64,000 nt of DNA from Membranipora membranacea (lineage: Eukaryota > Bryozoa > Gymnolaemata > Cheilostomatida > Membraniporidae). The position numbers and the translations under genes were made by a program. The notes beneath the pieces are model-generated. The model did not search any database. It worked only from the letters and a program-made list of their open reading frames with translations, and was not told the origin of the DNA. The stretch covers positions 19,282,001 to 19,346,000 of the forward strand of contig OU612075.1 in NCBI GenBank assembly GCA_914767715.1, read 5' to 3'. Of the stretch, positions 1-13,058 are shown in pieces (the first letter of the stretch is position 1; every line of letters starts with the position of its first letter).

Positions 1-52
1 TTTTCTTTGATTGACCCCCCTCCCCCCAAAAAGTATCCGCTTGACAAGGCTA
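1..52. repeat. Partial mini-foldback element cut by the window edge
   Basis: Bases from about 27 to 52 (A-run, then AAGTATCCGCTTGACAAGG and CTA) match the right arm of the short foldback family seen in full at 24685-24763 and 29031-29104. The C-rich stretch before it resembles the loop of the 29031 copy. The left arm lies outside the window. Confidence 0.45.
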
Positions 53-497
53 GTCAGATGATGTGATATAAGAAGGTCAAGCCTGAGGTCATTTAATTAG
101 CTCTGTTACAGACGCCTAGGGATATCTTTGAGTATGTACACAACATAATTGACTGGTTTTTGGAAGCGGAGAAATCAGTGTTTCGCTTACATGCTGGTAA
201 GCATACCTTTATTGTATTATTTCTACAGTAAGTGTCGAAAAATCTGATATTTCAAATCCAATGATGTAATACATATTTTAGAGGAAATATAGAAATATCA
301 TTTTACACCTGAAAACTGATCATGACTGATACTAAGCAGATATCATCAAGTTCAGTTATAAGTTGCACTTTGGAAAGTCTTATAAATGGGGAGTATGACG
401 GAAGTCCAAAAAAGGGTTCTTTATTATGCTTATCAAATGATCAGCCCTCTTATAATTTCTTTCAAACCATTTGATGCGAGAAGAGACGAAGACAAAC

Positions 498-3400
498 CTG
501 CTAGCTCTGGCGTCTGATAGAGATTTCAGCTCCTCCCAGTTATCGATGAGAGCCTTTAGATGAGCGGCGATCTCATCTGTACCGATAGTGGACTCTGACA
601 TAAGCTTCTCACCATCAGCCTGGATAGCCTGAAAACACATACAAAGATACAACATACAGTGGTGCGCGTACCACTGCACAACACACAGGTCTTCAGCTAG
701 AAACCATGAGTCAAACGCTGTTTCGAGGCCTTCTCTAGTACAACCTCCTCATGGCCGGCCCCAGCAGCATGAAGCCACCCCTGTGTGTTGCTGAGCATCT
801 CAATCAATCTCATCGATCCCTCAGTGCATTTTGTAAGTTTCGGTGGTTTGACATAATTGGTGTGTTTACGATGTTGCGCAACCAGGGAGGCTGCCAACTC
901 TTTATTGTTTCAGTGCAACAATGTTCGCCCCATAACAATAACAAATTAGCTGTATAATATGGGCCTGGGAATGAAAATCGAAAAAATAACAAGTGAAAGC
1001 TAAATGTATCAGACAGCCTGATAAAAAAACATTGAAAATAGTCAAAGCATGGGTATGTAGCCTAAGTCAGATATGAATAATGATAACTATCGCTGAAAAC
1101 GGGTAAATTATCAACAATCATACAATTTTTAGCTAACCACAATTGATGAATTGAACAATTTTGTTCTTATTTGCAGGAACAATGTTTTTAATCACAATTA
1201 AATCAGCTGAGATCAGAGCTTAAAATTGCGATAATAAAAAGTCCAGAGGTATTGGTCAGGTATCGGTAACCTGTTGGATCATGCTTACTTCAATAATTAT
1301 CTGGTTGCCCCTTTGTACCATGATCATGATTAACAGATTGCATATCATCATGTCTGACTCTATTAGCGGGCTAATTATGGCAGATGACCAGCCTATCTGT
1401 TACCTTTTGCCCTGATAAGAATTGATGACAACCCTACACCCTTACCCACCCCCTTCCTCCTCATCTTGCCCAACGACGCTGTCACAATGTGGATTGAAGT
1501 GAGTGAAGTGTCAAAGTCTGGCACAACGACTGCAAATATGTGGAATTCCCAGCCAATTCAGGTCACGTGGAATGTCAAGTGTTATATTGTGAGATCAATG
1601 TTTTGCATATGACACACACAAAACCTAATCATAAGGGAGTTCATTGCACAAGGTTGAGTGTTTTATCTATGGCTAGCATGGACTTGATAACAATTCACAA
1701 ATTAAATTTATTTTTACTATTATTATTATCGTTTAGTCAGCTCAATGACTTTGGTAAAACAAAAAACCATCAACATCTACATTGTAATACTATTTTGCTG
1801 TTTTAAACAATGCTTACGCACTTTCAACCAGCATCTCAGTCCCCTAAGTGTGACAAGTTGAGTATCCACACTGAACTGATTTATAATTGTTTTGTCAGCT
1901 CAATGACTCAGCTCAATCGATAAACACTTAAGTTGTAATACTATTTTCCTATTTTGAACAATGCTAACCCACATTCAACCAGTACTTCAACCCCCTCAGC
2001 ATAGAAAGTTGAACATCAACACTGATCGTACCTGAATAGTGTTCTCTTTAGTAGCGAGCTCAGTTTCAAATCGTTTGTGTTTCTTCCTCAGGTTTTGGAT
2101 GCCCGTCAGATCTTTACCAAAGTCGTCGCTGGTAACGAGAATCTTCTTCTCTTTGATCCACGCGTCCTCATCGTCCAGCTCTCGGAAGAACTCCTGGAGT
2201 CTGTTAGACTCGTCTAGTTTAGCTCCGCGAGCGGTGGCCAGGTCCTGTAATAGAGATGGAAAGGGTGAAAAAGGTATTGTATACAGAGGCCTAACTAATT
2301 GGTGATGATGTACCACATGCTTGATCAGTGAATAAAGTGGATGAACAAAGAGGAAAAAGAGAAAAAATAGGGACAAACAATCATAGACTTTTATAGTAGA
2401 ACCTTAGACTATATGATAATAATTGTTAGGACTGTAGGAGCATCAAATAGATGATGGATATTAAGTATCTGTGCATGGAGAAATTTTACTCTACTTCATT
2501 GAGCTGTCAAAAATTTATGGATAAGATATTGTAAATTTTCATCAAGGCAGATGTCCTTGAAAATCATCAGAACGTGGGCTATTGAAATAGGTATGTCACA
2601 CAGACTCAGAGGTTAATAGATTCAACTCTGACAAAGGTGACACAGATAACTACATAATACAATTGGTCTGAGGGAAACCCATGACTCAATCAGACTAAAG
2701 GACCTGCAAGGCATCCATCAAAATCCGTGCTAAATCACCCCATTACGTGAGAGAAAAAAACTCGACAATCAGTATTATGAAAGAAGCTTGATAAATTGCC
2801 ACGATGGTGAAGGGACACCATGTGATAATTTTTTTTTACAAAAACGGCAAAAAGAAGATTAACTAATTAGCAAAAAATTATAATCCACAATCATTATTAT
2901 ACAAGGAGCATGACAAATTAATATGATTGGAAGGGAAACCATGTGATAGATTTTCTTTTACAAGACGACAAAAAAATATTAAATAATTAGCAAAAATTAA
3001 GACATTCTTGACACCCCATGTTGTTACAGTATATAAGCCAGAGCATAAGAGTGCATGGCATGAGGTACTACAGACATGAGAGTGGAATTAAGGTATGATA
3101 CTTTCTCAAAATTAATTCACAGCACCCACTGCAATCAATACGCAAGCAAAATGAGAACTTGGATGGATTGAGCAAAGCATTATAAGAATGTGTCACATTC
3201 AGCTTCTGCTCATTCCATCCGTATTACTCAAACAATCGAAGTCAATTTTCTAACAAGACAAAAAAAGATGAAAAGCTCAAGTATGATGAACACACGCTGA
3301 CCTTGACATTAGCGAATCTAGTGTTGATGCTGTCTCGCCTCTCTCTCATTTCGTCTTTGTCTCCACCTACTGGAGTGTCGCTATCCAGAAACTCGTCACA

Positions 3401-6400
3401 CTGAGCATTCAGATCCTTGATTCTGTCTTCATGGGCAATGATATCTTCATCCAACAACTCATGTTTCCTACAAAGATAAAACAATTTTTAGTAAATGGTT
3501 ACTTTGGTTTCATTTTTGGACAAATTTATTCTGATAACCCTGGGGTTCATTTTTGGACGTATTTATTCCAAAAACCTTAGGTTTCATTTAAGACAAACAA
3601 GGCTAAGTATTCCAAGATAGGTTTCTTTTTGCAAAATTGGATAAAGAAGATGCTGAGCATTCTTGCCATGCTGTCAATATTAGAAAAATAAAACACTAAA
3701 TGAACACCAAGGAAAGGCACGCGTACGTTGGAAAACAATGTTTATTGTTCTTTACCGATTGCTCAGGATGTTTAAACTATTATGTCACTAATTAGGTAGG
3801 AAGCACAACAGGATGACACATGGCATAGTTTGTTTTTTTTTCACCAATTGAGAAAATACGTGAATTTACATGACATGAGGAGAAAAGTGTTTTTTTTTCA
3901 AGCAGAAAATAATCATAATCAAAGTTATACAAACACAGCCCACACTCGAAGAACAAATATCCTGTGCCAGGCAAAGCTTGTCCGCGCCAGCCCATAGCCC
4001 GTAGTGCCATACCAGTCTGGACAAGTCACCAAGACTGGGTGGTGAAATAGGATGATGAGTCAAAGATATCTATTAGTCATACCTGACCAGATTCCTAACA
4101 GACATGAGGTCTTTGCCGAGGTCATCATTGTCGAGGAGCTGCTCAACTTCGCCCAGCCAAAACTCTACGTCTTTAAGGCCAGCGTTAAACTCGGCCTGCC
4201 TTCTAGCATCCTGCAGAGATCTAGACTTTTCTGTGCTTCGTCTCACAAGTTCGGACCAGTCCTCATTCAGTTTAGCCAATCGGGCCTGGAGTAAGGTAAA
4301 ACAATAACTATGAAACATAAGAAATATGTGCTTTATCCTGAGGGATGGTGTATGGGTAGTCTTTTATAGAATGAAACAGAATGATAAACAGGACACAAAA
4401 TATTCATGGCAGTTATATTATGGATGTCCATAGATACAAGGTATAAGATAAGTTAAAAGGCTACATCACTGACTATTTTACGCACATGCAAGGGGATATC
4501 ATGACACTCTACTTGGGTTTCTGATCAACGATGCATTGGAAATTCCAGTATAAATTGCATTGTGGGGATTATTGACAGGTGGTTGTTATTGACAGGTGGT
4601 TGTTTTTGACAGGAGGTAACACATACCTTGACAGCATCGTCATTGCCAGCACACTGATTAGCATCTATCAGGTTCTCTCCTGATTGTAGAAGGTGTTGTA
4701 GTCTCTCATTGTTAGCGTTAAGCTCCGCCTCGAAAGCCTGATGTTTCTGGTGCTTACTCTGTATGTTAGTGGGGTCGGTCACTGGCTCGTCCCCAATTAG
4801 CTATAAAATATCAAGCAAATATTTTGAGGTATATTTCATCACAACTGCAGAAATATAAAATGTGAATTTTTAGCAAATAATTCACCAGTTGAATATTAAA
4901 TTTATATAATCTTTATTGGTATCAAAATTCATCTCATGCAAAACATTATTTTCTATGAGTAAGAAAAGAAAACCGGCAAAGGTAAACCCCAACGGAGTTT
5001 ATCCTTGCTTTTCTTGACTTCCCTGCAAAGAATTCTTTCCATGGGTGGAAATTGAGCACATCAAGATCATGAGACTTTTACCAAGGCATATGAGTCTGCT
5101 TCTTGGCAATCGCCCAGTTTCACGTGAAGTGTTCAGTTCCCACTCTTTACCATTACACCGCACAAGGAAAACTTTATTCGTTTATCTTGATGTCTCATGA
5201 AACAACTGCATCAATTTTGAGAGAAATTTAAGCTTTTATAATAAAGTTCCTAGAAAGCTCATGATAGTAATTCTTACTAAGAAAACTCATGCCCACTTCC
5301 TCAACGCTCAAATCGACATGCAAATCCAACATGTAGAAAAACCATGCAAGAAACGCAGAGGAAAATATGACTCGTGTCAGGCCACGCGGGTCCTCCTCAA
5401 AATCTGACGTAATCTCTGACTCATCGCTGGATCTCGCACACATCATTCTATGGTTTTGATGCAATCACACAAGTTTTACCTGCTCTAGCCTAACTTCAGG
5501 CGCCTCTTCAGTGGTGACTGACTGATAAAGAGGCGCCACTGTCGATGGCTCAATATTGAGGATATCGGGTGTGTCTACTCGCTGATGTCAAAAACATAAT
5601 CATGATTACTGGAAAATTTCTCCTCTCGCTACTTTGTGTCATAGATCAATTCAGAATCTCATAGTATCTTCTAGAGGAGCACGAGATCACAGAGTAAGGA
5701 TACTCTGTGATCAGATGCAACCTACACACCCTATCCTTTACAACACAGGTCTAAGAATTCTGTCTGCCCGCTAAGCTTGTCAATCATGATAACCTAGCTG
5801 GTGTAAGAAGTAAGTAAGTTATGACAAAACCAGCAGACAGCTGTTCGAATGGTGCCGCTAAAATGTGATATGTCATCTGATTTTAATCAACCTTTAATCA
5901 ATGATTGGCATCCATTAACTTCAGACAACATCACTGTATATCAAATGTCATTTTACCTGGTAACATTTTACCTTGTAACATTTTACCTGGTAACAATTTA
6001 CCTGGTAACATTTTACCTGGTAACATTTTACCTGGTAACATTTTACCTGGTAACATTTTACCTGGTAACATTTTACCTGGTAACATTTTACCTGGTAGCA
6101 TTTTACCTTGTAACATTTTACCTGGTAACATTTTACCTGGTAACATTTTACCTGGTAACATTTTACCTGGTAACATTTTACCTGGTAACATTTTACCTGG
6201 TAACATTTTACCTGGTAACATTTTACCTTGTAACATTTTACCTGGTAACATTTTACCTGGTAACATTTAACCTGACAACTTGATATCATACCTGCATTTT
6301 CTCAGCGATCCAAGCTTCTAGACCATCACAGTCTCTGGAGAACTGCTGAAGGTTCTGAGCTTCTCCAAGTTTAGATCTGTTCTCGATAAGGGCGGCCTTC

Positions 6401-9400
6401 AGGTGGTCCCATCTCTCTAATACCTACAATAGAATCAGCCAAATACCTGCTAAGTGTGCCAACTTCTTATCTCAATATTTTATGAAGTATTTTAATAACC
6501 TCTATTTTTCTATCTAGTCCAATAACCTATTTTTCTATGCTACATTTTTATTAGTGGTTTCTACATAATTTTAACATTGTGCGCATTTGCCTTTATCTGA
6601 ATGCTTCAATAAACTATAAAAAATTAAAATAATAAGCTAATCATCATAGCTTCCTGGAGCATTCTTCATATGAAATAAGTTGGTAAATGCTGAGAAAGCC
6701 ACCTGATGTAGCTTGCCACATGCTGTGCAATGAATGTTGCGAAACATTTTCACAACTCACATTAGGTAAATTCGCGACCTTGGTATATATATTAAATAAT
6801 CAATAAATAATCAATGGAAATCCCATTTTCATTGGGAAATCCAACTTGAATTCAAGTTGTCTCCCTATTAGGTAAATTCGCGACCTTGGTATATATATTA
6901 GGCAAAAGCGCGACCTGTTCGACTGTAATAAAATTGATTATTAATAATCAATGGAAAATCCCATACAAGTTGAGAACTTCTGCTAATGGGATTTTCCATT
7001 GATTATTAATAATCAATTTTATTACAGTCGAACAGGTCGCGCTTTTGCCTATTAAATAATCAATAAATAATCAATGGAAATCCCATTTTCATTGGGAAAT
7101 CCAACTTGAATTCAAGTTGTCTCCCTATTACCAATGAGGAGATAATTCTAAGTTTCATGACATGAAACTTAGAATTATCTCCTCATTGGTGATATGGAGA
7201 CAACTTGAATTCAAGTTGGATTCAGTTGGATTTTCCAATGAAAATGGGATTTCCATTGATTATTTATTGATTATTTAATATATATACCAAGGTCGCGAAT
7301 TTACCTATTACCAATGAGGAGATAATTCTAAGTTTCATGACATGAAACTTAGAATTATCTCCTCATTGGTGATATGGAGACAACTTGAATTCAAGTTGGA
7401 TTCAGTTCGATTTTCCAATGAAAATGGGATTTCCATTGATTATTTATTGATTATTTAATATATATACCAAGGTCGCGAATTTACCTATTAGGGTTCATTC
7501 TCTGTTCATAAACATTGTTCGTTCTTAAACATTGAATGTGAATAGAGAAAATCCATGACTCATTTCTTAGTGTGGAATGGAGACCATGATAGCATAAAAT
7601 TAAGTGGAGTTGCTCAATCACAGCAACTAGAAATTCGAGTTCCAGCTAATACCTGGCTTCAAACAATTGCTATGTCATATGATGGATTTCTCAGATTTTT
7701 TTAAAACTTAAGATTATCAGTTTGTTGAAGTTTCGTATTCAGGAGCAGAACCTATCATTAGGCAAAAGCGCGACCTGTTCGACTGTAATAAAATTGATTA
7801 TTAATAATCAATGGAAAATCCCATACAAGTTGAGAACTTCTGCTAATGGGATTTTCCATTGATTATTAATAATCAATTTTATTACAGTCGAACAGGTCGC
7901 GCTTTTGCCTATTACTCCAGGATTAAATTTCATACCTGATCACGTTTATCCTCTATATTAGGAGAGGCATAATGCTCGCTGTCAACGAGCTGGCAAGCGA
8001 AAGTCTCAACGGCAGCAATCTTCTCCTCTTGGTTTTTGATTGCTCTGTCAAAGTCCTCATGTTTCTTGATGAGAACTTCGACATTGCTACCTTCTACATT
8101 TCCATCAACATCATCACCTACAACAGAATAATACCTTGATGCAACTATTTGCGGAAATAAAGCAACACTATTTCGAGAAGACAAGCAGTGTTGTAAATAG
8201 GTTTTTTATTGCGGATTGATGTCCAATTTTGGACTATGCGACTTGGTCTACACTTGGTCTCCCTGGTCTACAGTATGTAACAAAAGCGTGATTTGCTCAT
8301 GAGCTTGAGTAAAGTCATATCATTACATTGGGTTTTCCCAGTCACTATTATTACATTGGGTTTTCCAAGTCACTGCTATGAGCAATGTGAATAATAAACA
8401 CTTGCTGTGAAGAAGTAGAACATATTAACACAGAGTAAGTAAGTCATCCTTACTCTGTGATATTAAGTTGTAATCATATTAAGCTCCGCCCAAAGTGCAT
8501 TTAGCTCCTCCCAGTTATGATTGTATTATTAATAATAGCATAAACGCTCTGCAATCATATTAATCACTGCAGTCAAAGTGGAAGGATGCGGTGTTGCTTG
8601 TGCCATACCAACTAGTTGCTCAATATATCTTATGACAGGAACATTAGCAAATAATTGATCTATTAAAGTGGATATTTATTAGTCTGCAGTGAAATGGGAT
8701 AATCTGCTTTGAGGCAGATCAGCACAAATATTTTTTACTACAGCCAAGGAGTAACATTACTCCTTACGCTATTACTCCTTGCTAGAGCTCATCAGCCCTA
8801 ACCGAAGGATTAGAGTTTCTTTCCTCGGATACAAACAATCTTTTATCAACGTTTACTAGGAAATGGGAATACTCTGCGCGTGTCCTTTCCCTATACACAA
8901 TCATACAGGTGAGTTTTTGTCAGCTGCTGCCTCGAGGCCACATATCAAATATGAACATCTTGTATCAACATGACTTGGGAATTATTTTGAAAGAAAAGCC
9001 TTCCTAAAAACCGAATTTAAATTTCATTTACTTCATACATCGGTCATAAAAAGCTTATACACATGAGAACATGTTTGCCGCGGGCAAGGACCTCAACGTA
9101 TGTGAGCAAGATAGAAACTTGGCTGCTTATTTGCTTACTGGATTCTAGTTTTTTTCATTATACCAATGTATAGTAGACAGAACTAACTATCTGCTATGAT
9201 TACGTACAATAGAATCAGTATTTTAATTCATGATGCACAAATTTACTCCCAGATTGATATTTACTAGAAATATGCAATCATTTACGTGAACAATTTATAT
9301 GAAAAGTTTTACGTGAAACACTTTATCTTTTAAACAAATAACCCACAACTAACCTTATTTGACATGCTCCTACCCAACAGATTCAGATGTTCTTTTAGTG

Positions 9401-12400
9401 CCAAGAAACTTTTACTGTCCATCTTGACATAATCTTAAATCATGGGTCTGCATATGCATGCACCATCCACAAACGTAATGTATTCAGACATTTAATGAAA
9501 TATTTTATACTTTGCAGATATCACACGATGAGCAGCCCCCCTGTACAGTGTACAGAAGAGCATGATAACCACTACATCACTCCAGTACAAGTAACGGATT
9601 ACACCCCTGAGGATTATGAAAACAGGAATCAGATGCCGGCGCTCATCAGACACATCAGGTACAGACAGCGAAGTCTCTACGGACATATGGAACCTATAAG
9701 ACTTCGACATATTCGAGCGGCACGGCAACCCCAAACACCTCGACGTGGACTGTGTGTGAATCTTGCGCTGATGTACGGAAGGCCTCCGTTTGGCAATAGC
9801 AATAGAGATCGCCACAGGAAATAATTCTCAGTGCCGGAAATAAACTCAGGACTACTACTTATACACTGTTAAATAAAAATTCAGCTACAATCTCTTTTTT
9901 TATGTCTATGGTGTGACCTCTGACCTTGTTGTTTAAGTGAGTTCTCTCTAGACTCCATCCAGTTCTCAGCCTGCTCACAGTCTCTGTTAAACATCTGCAG
10001 ATCCAGACATTGGTCCAGTTTCCTGTTTGTATCATTCCAACCGCCTTCCAGAGCTGTAAAAATATAATTATTATTTAAAATTTAACGCCCACTATGCTTA
10101 TGTTACGTTCTTAATTTGGTTTTCTATTGCTTCAAATTCTATTTTTTTCTTCATGTACATATCGTAAATAAATATAATAAATAATAATATGATGATTTCA
10201 ACATAAACTTATGTTCCATCTGATGCCTAGTCTGAGCCTCCCAAACTTTTGCCCCCCCCCCTCCCGGCATACCAGTAGATGGCATATCATTAGAATCCTC
10301 ATTTGCACAGGAGTGGAGTAGCATAATTGGCAGTACATGTCTACATAGAACCTGTTTTTAGAGGAAATCCAATTTGAATCTATGAGCCATGTTTATAATG
10401 TGAGCACGCGTCATGGCGCTATAAAACTTTTACGATTGTCCCGGAGTCGTGTAAAATTAAAGTCCCTTTTCTGTCATACCGAGAATTCTATCTCATATTT
10501 CACTTTTCTTCTCACATAAATTTTGCATAACCGTAATTTGTGTAACCAAAATAATGAGCATATTATGTGGGCATGTTATGAGCATATTATCACAGAATAA
10601 GGATAAACAGAGGGGACACTTCAATGATCGTTATAGTGCCTGCGGTTTTTATCCACGGGGGGGGGGGGGGGGGAAATAATCAATCTGGCCACCTGCCAAT
10701 TTCAGAATATATATAAGTATATAAGTTACAGTGGAGTTTTGTCATGCAGACATAGCCACCTTTGATAGGTCATAATTCATTCTGTATTTATCCTAAAGAC
10801 TGATTTCTAACTTTTCTAAAATGTCCAATCTTCGAGCTATACACCATATTATTGTCATCTTTTGCTAGGCTACATAGGCTATGAGTAATCCAGGTTTTTA
10901 AAATGAGTTTTATCATATAGATTTACATAGGGCTTAGGTCAATGCACGGACATTTCCTAATTTTGATGACCAGCTGTCTATCAATTGTCACATGTAAATC
11001 TATATGACAAAACTCATTTCAAAAACCTGGTTTACTCTTAGCCTATGAATCCTAGCAAAAAATGACAATGATATGGTGTATAGCTTGAAGCTTGGACATT
11101 CCAACAAAGTTGTAAATCAGTCTTTAGGATAAATACAGAATGAATTATGGCCCATCAAAGGTTGGGATGTCTGCAAGAAAAATGCCATTATAACATATAG
11201 AGATAATGAGTTTTTGGCATCCAGCTGTGCACAACTTTCCCCCAGTGAATCAAAAACCGCAGGCACTATAACTATCATTGCACTGTCCGCTCTGTATATC
11301 CTTAGTCTGTGATATTATGTGGTGCATATTATGAGCATATTATGTGGGTTGAACCATTGCGCCTTATAAATGCTTACACCCTTTATCATGATTGTGGAAA
11401 ATCCAGCTCTTTATGCTAAGTACACTGATGTTGTGCACACAAATGCATTGATGATTGATAAGGCTCACAATGGCACCCTCTTCCTCATCCAATAACATTT
11501 TTATGATTCACAAATACAAACAAACTGTGAAGTGGTGTGAGCTGATTTAATAAGATATGCTCAGGTCCAGACTAACTTACTTACTTGGACATTGGCCAAA
11601 ATGATTTTAGCAGGTTCGAATGATTTGCCTTGAAAAGGATTAACTTATTCCTCCTGACATCACAGCTGACCCAAATCAAAAGCCAAGATACTAAATACTA
11701 ATTATGTCATTATCACAAGTGTTCAAGTCAGAGATACAGGCTACAAAAAGACTCAGCTATCTGTTTGTCAAGGCAACTAACTATAATGAGCCAATTCTTG
11801 AGTTGCTCACATCTGCAAAATGAATTCTAATATAAAATTCTATTTCCCTTACAGAATTCTGTTGGCATGTTGAAATCACAGGATGCTTTCGATAAGTAAT
11901 AATCATAATTGTCCCTGGTCTTTGAGCACTAGGGGTGTCAATCACCTGTTCTCTGGGGACTACGGTGACATACCACTACCCTCTCCCCCACAGACAAGAC
12001 AAGGATTCACAAAGACAAAAAGGAACATCTTTCGGAGAGGTTTTTACCCTAGCATTCACTCTTATACTAACCTTCACGATCGGCGGCTAACTCGGCCATC
12101 TTCTCTTGTATATCTGGAGACTCGTAATGATCGTTCTCAAGCAGCTGGTTACCGAAAGCATCGAATGAGTCAAACGTAGGAGCCTTAGCATCTATCTCTG
12201 AGCGGTGCTCCTGTTATATATACATGGCACAGGTGAGACAAAGGACAAATGCAGTTTGTTTTGGAGTGTTTCGATTTGGTGACATATAAATATAAAATGT
12301 AATTATCTAATCCGAGATTGATATGATGATGCCAGTTTCTCATTTGTCTAAAAACTATGGGTTTCTCTCACTGATGAATAAACGAACACATCATGCCGCT

Positions 12401-13058
12401 GGCTGAGTTGGAATATCAGACCGATAAAGATCTGATATCAGCTCGCCTTGTTGTCACAAGCTGTCTTATATGCTCTTCGCTCATTTTGTACAATGTCAGA
12501 AGTTTATGAGCAAGAGTACATTTATTCTGAGGCTAAGTGCCAAACAAACATTAACCTCACAAAATGTTAGTCATAAAGTACTGAACCTAACCGAATTTTT
12601 GGATAAGGTGTATTTAGCAGGAGTACTTTGAAATTTCAACTTGTTGCTGCTAAAATACCCCAAAAATTAACCAAAGCAATAATGGCACCATGACACTAAC
12701 CAATCAGTCAAATCCATGTTTTTGACTGTATTTCGAAATTCTTGTATTTACCCCACAGGAGTAAAATATACGCAGGAAGAAAAGCTGGTAATTAGACAAC
12801 AAATATTTGTGCCAGATCACCCGCAATCTAGCTGAATCAAACACTAGCATATATTTACTCCTCTACATGATACATCTGACCAAGGAGGTAGAGACTCTCA
12901 CTCCTTGATCTGACTGTGTAACATTAGTATCATTCAGACCCACAGGTTATTAACTTACTCTGTGTCTGTCCAGTAAAGCCTCAGCTCCCACTACATCCTT
13001 AGCCAGCTCATCATTAGTGACCAGTATGGTCATTGTGTGTATCCATCCCTTCAAATCT
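498..13058 (-). CDS. SPTAN1: Alpha-spectrin exons 25-35: later repeats, gene continues off the left edge
   Basis: Exons: 13058-12959, 12210-12072, 10053-9925, 8117-7936, 6423-6292, 5581-5480, 4800-4627, 4285-4083, 3467-3302, 2244-2032, 628-498. They encode residues 1294-1850. Recognisable segments are [18 protein letters not shown] (exons 25/26), [19 protein letters not shown] (28), [19 protein letters not shown] (31), [19 protein letters not shown] (33) and [18 protein letters not shown] (34). Exon 35 ends in phase 2 with GCTAGCAG|GTTTGT. No further exon is visible between 1 and 497. Introns in this part are rich in repeats, listed separately. Confidence 0.95.

Noticed and set aside
1-497. 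A further alpha-spectrin exon
   Set aside because: I looked for the next repeat segment on the minus strand and found no open frame with spectrin motifs and splice borders.
5949-6279. CRISPR-like array
   Set aside because: Units abut with no spacers and the locus is in a eukaryotic intron.
5849-6289. Repetitive ORFs in four frames (FYLVT, ILPGN, KMLPG, CYQVK repeats)
   Set aside because: They come from a 15-bp minisatellite whose period is a multiple of three. There are no start context, exon signals or non-repeat sequence to support a protein.
11883-12179. 98-codon plus-strand ORF
   Set aside because: It overlaps alpha-spectrin exon 26 antisense and has no family features.
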